64,000 bases of DNA. Source: Flaccisagitta enflata. Lineage: Eukaryota; Chaetognatha; Sagittoidea; Aphragmophora. This document shows positions 35,859 through 45,597 of this stretch, piece after piece; the first letter of the stretch is position 1; each line of letters starts with the position of its first letter. The translations under genes and the position numbers were made by a program. The DNA is taken from the NCBI GenBank assembly GCA_965153355.1, contig OZ231126.1, forward strand, positions 40,858,001 through 40,922,000, written 5' to 3'. The notes under the pieces were generated by a model that was given only the letters and a program-made list of their open reading frames with translations, made no database searches and was not told the DNA's origin.

Positions 35859-36045
35859 AACAAGGCCGGATACATGGCTACCCCAGTCGCGTGCGGGTGG
35901 GCAGGGACCATATTTGAGGTCACCAGACTATTTGGGCAGGAGCAGTAGGGTCAAAGAATAAAGAGCATAAAAAAAAAATGAAATATGACCGACTGACAGA
36001 CAGACAGACCGACCGACAAAGCGGGGTGTAGAGTCGCGTAGCACA
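35859..36045 (+). mobile_element. H element, GTCGCGTGC variant, 3' hairpin truncated
   Basis: AACAAGGCCGGATACATGGC, X AGTCGCGTGC, ACCATATTTGAGGTCACCAG, GGGCAGGAGCAGTA, GACCGACCGACAAAGCGGGG, TAGAGTCGCGTAGCAC, then the similarity ends. Closest to the copy at 3436. Confidence 0.8.
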
Positions 36046-36088
36046 ATGAGAACAATGAGTAGAGAGACAAAGACGCGCAGGTAGAAAC

Positions 36089-36457
36089 AGTCATCCAAGG
36101 ATTGCACATGGTCAGCGGTATCCGTTGCCTTGCTCAATTGTGTCAGCAATGAAGTATGGACAGTAGGGTAAAACTTGGGCAGTGGTTCCAAAGGACCTGA
36201 TGTCCTATCAAACACAGGGGTGAAACTTCATAGGTACGCGTACGCCAGGATGGGCCGGATGGGCCACGGATAGAAGGCTTTGAATACGTTTGAAAGGTCG
36301 AAATGAAGCTAGAGGAAAGTTGATAACAGGCTCGAAAGGGATAATTTCAGGTCTTTGAGGACTGATTTTTTAAGAGATAATTTCCGGCCTCAGAGGCTGA
36401 TTTCATATCTCAGGAGCTGATTTCAAGCCTTTGAGGGCTAGATTGAGGCCACTGCCC
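36089..36457 (+). mobile_element. P module, type 2, diverged
   Basis: CAGTCATCCAAGGATTGCAC, TGGTCAGCGGTATCC, GGGCAGTGGTTCCAAAGGAC, TGATGTCCTATCAAACACAG, then degenerate GAGGGCTGATTTCAGG-type units, ending GGCCACTGCCC before TAAAA. Confidence 0.65.
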
Positions 36458-36538
36458 TAAAAGGAAAAATGGACAGAAAAATGGACAAAAAAGAAATAAG
36501 AAAAATGGAAAAACTAAAATTCATCATGATACAATATA

Positions 36539-37123
36539 ACACCCCTGACAAAATTAGGCGAACTGGGGTTGAATTTCATGTATTTGAGCCTGACAAAGTG
36601 ATTTAAATGGTACTTTGGGATATGTGCATATGGACTAAGGTAAATTCCGTCCAAGTTCAGCCAAAATTACCAAAAAGAATAAGTTGAAATCATATTTTAT
36701 AGCCATTCTCTGATAAAAAGACAGTTCCACTTTGTCCATTATTACCAAGTTTCTTATTGGACATTTTTTTAGCCTCAACGGCTGCCCCTGCCCATTTCTT
36801 TGACCTCCTCTCTTGGTTTTATCTACAGAATGAGTTTTTAGCCATCAAAGGCCAAAAAACTTGAGTATAGGCCGCGAAAAACAGCTGTAGGGTTGTGCCA
36901 TCTTTTTGTAAAAATATTTCTGGGAAAATCCGTCACAATCTGATTTGCCATTTCTGACTTATCACCTTCTCAGCCTTCTACCACTGAATAATCCCCGTAT
37001 GTTGCTCTGCTATGTTAAAATATGACATTTTAGCTATCTCTATATCAAATCTTGCAGAGCTTGGGCCAATATTTCACCCTCTAGGTTATATGTTCCCAGT
37101 TCGCCTAATTATGTCAGGGGTGT
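36539..37123. mobile_element. TA-flanked MITE, 585 bp
   Basis: The left end ACACCCCTGACAAAATTAGG and the right end CCTAATTATGTCAGGGGTGT are inverted with one mismatch. The match extends through GCGAACTGGG/CCCAGTTCGC, about 30 bp in all. TA flanks both ends (36537-36538 and 37124-37125). No coding frame inside. Confidence 0.88.
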
Positions 37124-37125
37124 TA

Positions 37126-37830
37126 TAATGATAATGATAGAGAGAGAAAATGGGATTTATTGGAAGGACCAAAAGGACGATTTGGATGGGGTCACCATCC
37201 CTACACCCTACTTACAGCAATTTTCACGATTTGAGACAAATAGACAATGCAGTCCCATCAGTTTTTAAAAGAATCCAACTATGTACATATTTTCTTTTCT
37301 TTTTTTCCATTTGTTCGGCAATCATTCAGAAATTAAAGGAAGAGCTTAGTAAGTTTTTAAAAAGAAAAAAGGTTATATGTATGTGCATATTTTCCTTTCC
37401 TTTTTTTTTTTTTTTTGTTTGGTCATCATTCATAAAAATAATATGAAGAGCTTAGCAGTCAGCTTTTCCCATAGAATCAGTCCTTTCTGGATCAGATACA
37501 ACCCAGGCGCAGAGCAAAATCAAGTGAATTTCATCCCTTCACAATTTGGCATTTTGGTGCATATAGATTTGACAGCAGATCTACGTATTGATTACGTTCA
37601 AAGAGTGTAGATTTACAGTTCTACAAGAAGTACTAAAAGAGAGTTCAACTTAAGAAAAGGTGAATAAATAAGTACAGCAGATCTACGTATTAATACGTAT
37701 AAAGAATGGAAAGATGACAATTCTGCTAGAGGTACTAAAAGAAAGTTCAACATAGGAAAAGGTGAATAAATAAGTAGCCACCCCCCCCCTTTGAAGGACC
37801 GACTCTATGGGATTGACTTTGGCCGTGGAC
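37126..37830. other. Spacer with an 80-bp direct repeat, no gene supported
   Basis: GCAGATCTACGTATT recurs at about 37576 and 37679, each followed by AAGAGTGTAGATTTACAGTT or AAGAATGGAAAGATGACAAT and GAGAGTTCAAC or GAAAGTTCAAC, giving two units about 105 bp apart. No conserved peptide. Confidence 0.5.
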
Positions 37831-37831
37831 T

Positions 37832-37983
<152 letters not shown>

Positions 37984-37994
<11 letters not shown>

Positions 37995-38377
37995 TTGTTA
38001 CGTTGTTGGCGGTTGGTATGCAGTAGTAGGGGTTGTTTTTTCGTCTGACTCTTCCCCCGCAGATCCTTACCCAAAGTAGTCTATATAAATAGTACTGAAT
38101 TTGGGGGGATCTGGCTAAGAATGGAATTAGCAAGGAGATGAGGCAGTTGTCATTGTGGGGGATGGAGGCAGACAGACAGACAGAATTGTTACGTTGTTAA
38201 CAGTTGGTATGCAGTAGTGGGAGTTGTTTCTCGTCTGACTTCTCCCCCACAGATCCTTACCCAGCGTAGTCTATGTAAATAGTACTGTAGCTGGGGGGAT
38301 CTGGCTAAGAATGTAACTAGCAAGGAGATAAGGCAGTTGTCATTGTGTCTAGGCGTCAATATTCTAAATAGGATGAG
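37984..38377 (-). mobile_element. 3' UTR of the LINE with a 191-bp tandem duplication
   Basis: Two copies (TTGTTACGTTGTT at 37995 and 38186) each follow a GACAGACAGA run. They share TTGGTATGCAGTAGT, CGTCTGACT, CAGATCCTTACCC, GGGGGGATCTGGCTAAGAAT and GGCAGTTGTCATTGTG with about 88% identity by eye. No poly(A) tail is seen; the element ends in the GACA/GA tract. Confidence 0.75.
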
Positions 38378-41287
38378 TCACAGATGATTTTGAGTAGGAG
38401 TTGGAGGAAGATTTGGTGGGCGCTGTGCAGGCAGGATAACATCTAGAGGGCTGCGGTGGGACCGATAGATGACTTTTTGATCCTTTGATGTACTTGCGCG
38501 AACTAGCTGGATCACTTCTGCCTCTCTTTCACTGATCAATTTGCCCAAAACCGGGTTCCCAACTTTCATCTTGGTCACCATTTTGGAGCTCAGCTGCAGC
38601 AGACGGACCTTTATCATTGGCAGACAGGCACTTTCATGCAATATCTTCAGGCTGACATATCTGGGCAGACGGAGGCAGGTACGGATGGCCCGATTTTGAA
38701 TTTTCTGCATTATGTCAAGTGTACTATCTGGGGAGTGGACAAAACAAACAGACCCATATTCAAAGATTGACCTGATATAAACTTTGTAAAGTCGGATGAG
38801 GATCTTTGGATCGGTCCCACCCCATGCCAATATTCTAAGGATATTCAGTCTTTTTTCTGCTCTTTGAGATAAAGCTTGAATATGATCCTTGAAATTGAGA
38901 GTTGAATTAATCTCAACACCAAGAAATTTTGCCTTAGATACCGGCCTCACTACATCATTGAAAAGGAGGATTGCTAGGTTTTCATCTAGCTTTCCCCGTT
39001 TCTTACTCAGAATGACCAAATTTGATTTGTCTCCGTTTAATTTTACCCGCCACTTACGGCACCATCCTTCAATAGCATCCACGGCCCTTTGAATCTTTCG
39101 GACAGCCAGCAACTCGGTCCTGGCACTGCCACATATGGCAATGTCATCTGCAAACTGATAGTGGCCTGTACCCGTGTCTTCTCCTGTGGGTAGGTCATTC
39201 ACAGATATGATGTAGATGAGTGGGGACAGGCAGCTCCCTTGGGGTGTCCCAGCCCTTAGGTTGACAACTTTAGAGAAGAGCCCTGTTTCAAAGACTTGTA
39301 GTGTTCGATCAGTGAGGAAAGAGCTAAGAACTCTGACTATCCTGTCTGGCAAGCCTAGTGAGTTTTTCAATTTGTACCTGATACCATCGTGCCAGCATTT
39401 GTCAAAGGCTGCCTCTGCATCTAGAAACAAACTAGCTGTTACTTCACCTTCTCTGAAACCTTTATGGCTCTCCTCAACAAGTCTCAACAGATGGTCAGAA
39501 CTCATTTTACCTTTTCTGTAACCACTTTGGTTTTTATTGAATATGCCTTTGGACTCAAGAAAATTACTTAGCCTGCCTGCCAGCAGTCTCTCAAATAGTT
39601 TTCCTAAGCAGGATAAGAGGGATATAGGTCGGTAATTTTTTGCCTGGGATAAATCTTTCCCAGGCTTAGGCACCATTATGGTCTTGGCATGCTTCCAGAC
39701 CTTAGGAAAGTATCCTATCTTTATACAGGCCCCAAAGAACTTCGTTATGTAGGCCAGATAAGAGGGAGGAACCTTCTTTAGGAGGTTGTAGCCAATGCCA
39801 TCATGGCCAGCAGCTGACTTAGTTTTACATTTCCTAAGGTGGTCGGCCACCTCTTCCACTGTAGGTTGAGTCACCAGTGGAGAGTCATCCCCCTCTTCAG
39901 GCTCCAGATATTTGGCGATGGGGTTAGTATTGAAAGCTATATCGTTTTGCCTTATATATCTTTCCACACTTATTTTCCAGCCATCATCAAATCCCACAAA
40001 TTCTGGAGTCTGATGCACTCGTTCCAATCTATTTGCAAAGAGTTCTATCCTTTCTGCAGCCGTGCTAGCTATGTTCCCTAACTCATCTTGAATTGTTTTT
40101 GTGTGGACAGTTGTCCCGTCTTCATCACAAGTCAGTCTTTTAACTGATTGGAAGAACTTGCGGGGATCAGATTCTTTGGCAAGTTTACTGCAGGCTGCCT
40201 CATGTCTGACTCTTTGCTCTAGCTTTTGATGTTTCTTTATCTGGTTACCAACCAGGTTGCATTCTCTCTGAATGTTTTGAGCAGTGAGTAGGTCGCCCCT
40301 TGCCATTGCAGCGCTCTTCTCTCTGCGTAATTTTCTTTTTCTTTTTATCAGTGCCAATATCTCCTTTGATACTGGCCTGGTTTTGGTCTTTTTCTCCCTC
40401 AATGGGCATGAGGCTTCAAAGGCCTCTTTTACCACATTAGGAAGGTCATTAGCTATTCTGTCTAGTTCAGTGGCTGTCTCAAAGTTCACAGGGAGAGAGC
40501 CAACCTTGTTGTTGATGAGTTCTTTGAATCGAGTGCAGTCCATTTGAGAGACATTGCGGTAGAAGATTGGATTGTCAGGTTGGGGGTTGCCAAAGGTTAG
40601 TTCGCAATGCAGGGGCAGATGGTCTGACCCGACATCATTGCCAACAAAAAATTCAGGTTTCATATCTACTGCGGCTGAATTGCCAATTATTAAATCGAGT
40701 ACCTCTTCTTTTCCATTCCTTGGATCAATGCGTGTTTTGGACCCATCATTCAAAACAATCCAATCCTGGTCATCAAGGACATCTAAGAGGTCTGAGCCTG
40801 GGGTATCGGTTGAATTGGATCCCCAAGCAAGGTTTTTGCAATTCAGGTCACCCGTAAAAATAGTAGCTGAATTTCTATATAAAGAATTTTGAAATATGCT
40901 AGGGTTGATCCTATTTCCTGGCGGGTTATAAAAAGTAACTATCTTAAGACTCGGTCGATCTTTGTTTCCTTTAATCTCAATCCCGATTATTTCTTCCTGA
41001 AATTGAGATTTAAAAAATTCTAGTTCAACCACATCCTTTATAGTTTCTTTGACCAGGATCAAACTGCCGTGTTTCCCACTCATACCAATAGGTTCTCTTC
41101 TTGCAGCACAATAGTAACCTTTAATTTTAATATTTTTATCTTTATTCAACATAGTCTCATTTATGGTTACTACCTCTGGGTGATTGTGTTCACTCAGATA
41201 GTGCTCAAGATTTTCTTTATTTGCCCTAACACCCCGGATATTTAAATGGATAATCCTATATTGATACAAGATTTGATTAAAATTCAT
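38378..41287 (-). CDS. LINE ORF2: apurinic-type endonuclease/reverse transcriptase, Jockey-like
   Basis: 969 residues, open throughout. The N-terminal endonuclease (about 10-230) shows LNIRG (N16), INET (E44), GDLNCKN (D147, N149) and SDHLP (D222, H223), the catalytic set of APE-type nickases. The reverse transcriptase (about 470-790) shows NYRPISLLSCLGKLFER (551-567), LDAEAAFDK (622-630), GTPQGS (680-685), the catalytic FADD (712-715) and FLGVEI (788-793). The C-terminal thumb-like region holds the LRLPRYVS segment (872-880). No RNase H domain follows. The protein would nick target DNA and prime reverse transcription of its own RNA. The length and domain order fit the Jockey/CR1/I assemblage; Jockey is my best placement. 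The start ATG overlaps the ORF1 stop as ATGA, suggesting coupled translation. All key residues are intact, so this copy may be recent and possibly competent. Confidence 0.95.
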   Translation of the reverse strand: MNFNQILYQYRIIHLNIRGVRANKENLEHYLSEHNHPEVVTINETMLNKDKNIKIKGYYCAARREPIGMSGKHGSLILVKETIKDVVELEFFKSQFQEEIIGIEIKGNKDRPSLKIVTFYNPPGNRINPSIFQNSLYRNSATIFTGDLNCKNLAWGSNSTDTPGSDLLDVLDDQDWIVLNDGSKTRIDPRNGKEEVLDLIIGNSAAVDMKPEFFVGNDVGSDHLPLHCELTFGNPQPDNPIFYRNVSQMDCTRFKELINNKVGSLPVNFETATELDRIANDLPNVVKEAFEASCPLREKKTKTRPVSKEILALIKRKRKLRREKSAAMARGDLLTAQNIQRECNLVGNQIKKHQKLEQRVRHEAACSKLAKESDPRKFFQSVKRLTCDEDGTTVHTKTIQDELGNIASTAAERIELFANRLERVHQTPEFVGFDDGWKISVERYIRQNDIAFNTNPIAKYLEPEEGDDSPLVTQPTVEEVADHLRKCKTKSAAGHDGIGYNLLKKVPPSYLAYITKFFGACIKIGYFPKVWKHAKTIMVPKPGKDLSQAKNYRPISLLSCLGKLFERLLAGRLSNFLESKGIFNKNQSGYRKGKMSSDHLLRLVEESHKGFREGEVTASLFLDAEAAFDKCWHDGIRYKLKNSLGLPDRIVRVLSSFLTDRTLQVFETGLFSKVVNLRAGTPQGSCLSPLIYIISVNDLPTGEDTGTGHYQFADDIAICGSARTELLAVRKIQRAVDAIEGWCRKWRVKLNGDKSNLVILSKKRGKLDENLAILLFNDVVRPVSKAKFLGVEINSTLNFKDHIQALSQRAEKRLNILRILAWGGTDPKILIRLYKVYIRSIFEYGSVCFVHSPDSTLDIMQKIQNRAIRTCLRLPRYVSLKILHESACLPMIKVRLLQLSSKMVTKMKVGNPVLGKLISEREAEVIQLVRASTSKDQKVIYRSHRSPLDVILPAQRPPNLPPTPTQNHL

Positions 41288-42850
41288 TGTGAAGGTTGAA
41301 GAGTCATACTATTTTGGGGTGTGGAGCTGCCCTGACTGGCGGCTGGAAATTCATCCTGAGGGAAGACGCCTTTCCATACAGTCTCTTGAACCGCAGTCAG
41401 CTCGAGTGAACCATTGCTATGCAGAAGCCCGCAGTCCTTAATGGCTTTGACTGCATTTGCTGTGGTCTTCAAAACTAGCTCCGATTTGCTCACTCTGGGT
41501 TTTTTCAGTTCCACTTCCAGGTCTAGTACAGCCCTGGAAACAACCATGGATATGACTGGGGCCAGAGACTCCCAGATCTTCCCCATAGCTGCATCCAGGT
41601 CATTCTTAGACATTGAGTTGGAACTGACTACCCTTGCTAAAGTGGGCTGAGCTGAGTTTTTTGAAGCTGCTTTGAAGGCAGCGCAGTCTTTAGACCATGC
41701 CGGATGTGCTTCATTGCAGTTTGCACATTTCGCATGTTCTTTGTCTCTCTTTTGAAAATGAGGACACTCTTTGTGGAAATGGTCCTGTGAGCACCACAAG
41801 CAGGCACGCATTTCTTTGCATTGTGCCCGCTTGTGGTCAGGATTCCATTTCTGACAGTTGAAGCATTGGCTGATCGAATTGCCGGGGGCACTGCCATGGG
41901 GGCGTCTGACCTGATGTTCGGCACACTTATGGTGTTCCCATCCAAGATGGACGCCCTCACGTAGCACCCTCTTTTGAGTTTCCTCATCTTCAAAAGTTAT
42001 ACAAACTTTGTAGGTTTTGGTACCAGTTTCTTTGTGACAAAATCGGACTATATTGGTCAACTTGAGGCTATTTCTTTCCTCCAACTCTTGTTTGAGAGAG
42101 TCATCATCCAAGTCCGGATCTACACCGAGGATAATTGCCTTATATTCTACTTTCTTATTTTTAGATAAAGAAACTGTTAAGTTGCTACCAAAAGAGACAT
42201 GTTTAGTCCAATTTTCTTTCATAAGCCTAGAAAAGTCCTCGGGAGCAGTTGGACAGAGGATGACAATTCCGGTCTGGGTAATGATAACTTTATCTAAATC
42301 TATATTTGGCATTACTTTTGAGAATTCCCGTTTAAATATAATCCCATTTTTGACAAAATCTTTTTTAACCCCAGACAGAAATACCTTCTCAACCTCGCTA
42401 CCACTGGTACTTATCCTTGGTCGTTTTGAGTCCACGGCCGCCGTCGCTGCTGTGTGACCTCGTTTACGACTTGGAGTCAAATATGATCGAACAAAATTTC
42501 CGTTTGCGCCATTTGGTGGTGCCTCTGGACCGTCATCTGCCATCACCGTATCATCCAGTGTTTGAGCAGAGGAATATGACACCGCTGTGTCACCCGGGAG
42601 AGAGTCTGGGCTCAGACGAAGTTTTTTTGCCATCTTCAGCAGCATCATTTTTCGCTGGGTTTCGTTCAGACCATCCACGTCCGGGATGTCTGGAATCGGT
42701 GGCAACGAGTCATCGTCTTCACTGAGACTCTCAAATGCGTTTGACATTTGGAGGCCGCTGGAGGATGCCTCTGTATGCACCTCTCTCTGTCCTCCCGTCG
42801 TTTTTCCTTTGCCTTTGCCCTTGGCCATTTCGCCGACTGTAGGGGCTTGC

Positions 42851-42881
<31 letters not shown>

Positions 42882-43005
42882 GATCGTGCTCCTTGAAATC
42901 GAATCTAGTACCTTCTTCTAGCTCAGTGGCCAGTGGGTTTGGAGATGGAGGACGGTCTCGGCGAAAGAGTCGGGGCACAAACAGATTGTTGTTGTTGTTG
43001 GTCAT
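41284..43005 (-). CDS. LINE ORF1: gag-like RNA-binding protein with three CCHC zinc knuckles
   Basis: 573 residues. The N terminus is low complexity: Asn run 3-7, Gln run 42-53 encoded by a CAA microsatellite, and Lys/Gly 62-69. The middle part (about 204-375) includes a PRE_C2HC-like region around 287-375. The knuckles are C381-C384-H391-C396, C402-C405-H409-C414 and C427-C430-H434-C441, typical of gag proteins of Jockey-type non-LTR elements in arthropods. The C-terminal 130 residues are likely helical with no motif. It should package LINE RNA and help nuclear import with ORF2. The start is the first ATG in the frame. The stop codon shares ATGA with ORF2. No frameshift is seen. Confidence 0.92.
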
Positions 43006-43908
43006 GAGGAGGTGAATAGCTGTCTCGAGTTATATTTGTTTAGACAGGCAATGTCATCTAGAGGGAATTGACTTGGCCCGCAGAATCGCTTCTTAACTAT
43101 TTTGTTTAATGAATCTATGTTTTGTTTTGTTTTTTGTTTTGTTTTTTGTATTGTATCACCCGAAGCTAGGTAAAGCAAACGGGGCCAAGACGCAACAAGG
43201 CAGAAAATGTTTGTTTGTTTTTTTCTCTCCGTTGATCTCGTCTTTGATGGAAGTACCAGCCACTTAGGCGTTTTTGTCTTTTCACATTGGATACTCAGAG
43301 TCAGAGTCTGAGGTTCGTGGTCGATTTATTTGGGAGTTTTTTTTTCTTTTTCACATAAAATCAGAGAGCATTCGTGTTCGTGTTCGTGACGATAATGATC
43401 AACGACATCGAGTCATAGATGAGTTTTGTGGACCAGTCAGAAATACGAGAGAAACGAGATAAGAGAGAACGAGACGGATTCTGCCCATTAATGAGTCAGT
43501 AACGTTTTGCCTTTGATGATCGGCCTCAATTATTTGGCCTTTTCGTCCGTAAACTCTGCGCTGCTCCGCCGATATCAAAAGCTGAGAGCCTGAGACGCTT
43601 TAAACAAGTGAAGTAGTAGAAATTATAATGGAGAGAGTCGCCACTGATGACTAGTGACTCACCTAGGTTTTTTAGGCCAGAAAGTTTGTAAACGCCGAGA
43701 AAGTACAAAATTGACCTAGAGACCGACGGGCGGACCCAAGACCAACAAAGCGGAAGACAGAGTTGTAAAAAGACTGATGAATCCAAGAGACACACAGACA
43801 CTGAGATACAAAGAGAAAGAGAGAAAGGATTGAAGCGGAAGTGAAGGCGGCAAAGTAGAAAGTATCGAAGTGTGGACTAGACCGGAAGCTTTTCCACCTC
43901 ACAGCCTT
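43006..43908 (-). other. Probable LINE 5' UTR and flank, boundary not defined
   Basis: Directly upstream of ORF1 on the element strand. TTTTGTTTTGTTTTTTG runs occur near 43120. From 43685 to 43775 there is a decayed H-like 3' piece (AAACGCCGAGAAAG, ACCAACAAAGCGG, AGAGTTGT), so the LINE probably ends before that. No inverted repeat or target duplication for the LINE could be read. Confidence 0.4.
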
Positions 43909-43920
43909 TAGTTTGCTCTA

Positions 43921-43926
43921 AAATAA

Positions 43927-43972
<46 letters not shown>
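43921..43972 (+). mobile_element. 52-bp insertion AAATAAAGC-(GA)n flanked by a 12-bp target duplication
   Basis: TAGTTTGCTCTA occurs exactly at 43909-43920 and 43973-43984. Between them is only AAATAAAGC and about 43 bp of GA. A polyadenylation-like AATAAA followed by a simple tail and bounded by a 12-bp direct repeat is the pattern of an extremely 5'-truncated retroposed copy. A duplication around a microsatellite by slippage is the alternative. Confidence 0.6.
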
Positions 43973-43975
<3 letters not shown>

Positions 43976-43984
43976 TTTGCTCTA

Positions 43985-45005
43985 CCTTCGATCTGATCAA
44001 ATCAACGTTTTCCGGTGTGAAAATAGGATTAATGGATGATTCGTGGCAAAACTGGTCCAATGCGTTTTGGACCGACCTGCGAAAGTTGAAACCGACTGAC
44101 TAACCAAGCAACCAACCAAACAACTGACTGACCCACCTACCGAATGACTGACATCATGAAAAATGGTGTCGTGTTCAAACAAACGGAGGATGGTGATAAC
44201 AGAGGGACAAATGGACAGAGCCAATGACAGATAAAAGAACATGAATTCATGCTGATTCATGGAAGATTCTATGTTTATTCATTATCCATTCTCCCTAGAG
44301 TGTATGAATAACTTATTTCAGGCTGAAGGGAAATCTAATTAATGCATAGAGATAAGTGGAGACCATTGAAACAAACACAAGAGGACAAAACATAAACGAG
44401 GCCGAACAAATGCACGCATCGTTATTTTAAGAGCTTCCTATCATATGAGTTATGACGCTCGTTTTTATGTCCTTTTATACAACCACATGCTCACTATACA
44501 TCAATAAAGGGACAACAGATATATCTCCCATTCAAGCATAAGGCAGAAAAGCCAATTGTTTTACTCATCATCTTCTAGTATTAACCTTATCTTGATTTTC
44601 TTATTCAATTCTTGAAGATCTAATAATACTTGTCATGTCCACTGATCCTGCAACACTTTTTTCTTGCGTGAAATGATTTCAAAAATTTCATTTTCATTTA
44701 AGTTTTCTTTCCCCCTGAAGAAGTCTATTGGTTCAATGCACAGAAATCATCCCAGGAATCAAGTCGTCCCCATCCCCGTTTTGTTGACATTCCACCTCCT
44801 CCCCTTTCACTTCCCCGGTTTCTGGCCTCCCTTTTCCTCCCTTATCTCCTTCTGTTTCTCCGCCCCCTTCAGTCTGCTGCTCCACGTTTTATCCCTGACT
44901 TTGGTGAGCAATTAGATTCTTGCACTTTGTCAGCAGCCTGAATGAAAGAGGAGAGAGAGGAACAGAGTGAGAGAGACAGAGAGACACGCTGACACAGTCG
45001 CAAAC
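43985..45005. other. Spacer without recognisable gene
   Basis: Contains a CCAAGCAACCAACC-type patch at 44104-44140 resembling a decayed GTCY/GGTT tract. No conserved peptide or RNA. Confidence 0.45.
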
Positions 45006-45169
<164 letters not shown>

Positions 45170-45518
45170 ACACGCAGAAACCACTAGAAAAACACACAAA
45201 CATTCATATACATGCACTTCCGTGGACATACAATACACACAAAACCAGACAGTCAATAAGTCAAAGAGTCACAGAGCTAGAAAGCGAGAGGAGAAAGAGA
45301 TGTGTGAGGGCGTGCAGAAAGAACTTTATCGTCTTGTTTGAAGCCTCTGAGACCCAAAAAAGTGGGCTAAAATACTCTATCCGACTGAAAGGGTTTCTAT
45401 TTTTTCTCGCCTTTAACTTTTTTTCCTTTCAGAGATCAAGAGGGAGGATGGATAACAAGACCAAGCAGAAGATGGGACACCAGCAGGACCTCGATTTGGT
45501 GAGCAATAGTCAGAGAGT

Positions 45519-45520
<2 letters not shown>

Positions 45521-45585
<65 letters not shown>

Positions 45586-45590
45586 AGGAC
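45521..45590. repeat. (GA)n passing into (GACA)n
   Basis: About 50 bp of GA, then GACAGACAGACAGACAAGGA. Immediately left of the palindrome-minisatellite element. Confidence 0.95.
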
Positions 45591-45597
45591 AGAGGAC

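Noticed and set aside
41284-43005. Plus-strand frames opposite the LINE ORFs (for example 40567-40892 and 42417-42883)
   Set aside because: They are antisense shadows of two clearly conserved minus-strand ORFs.
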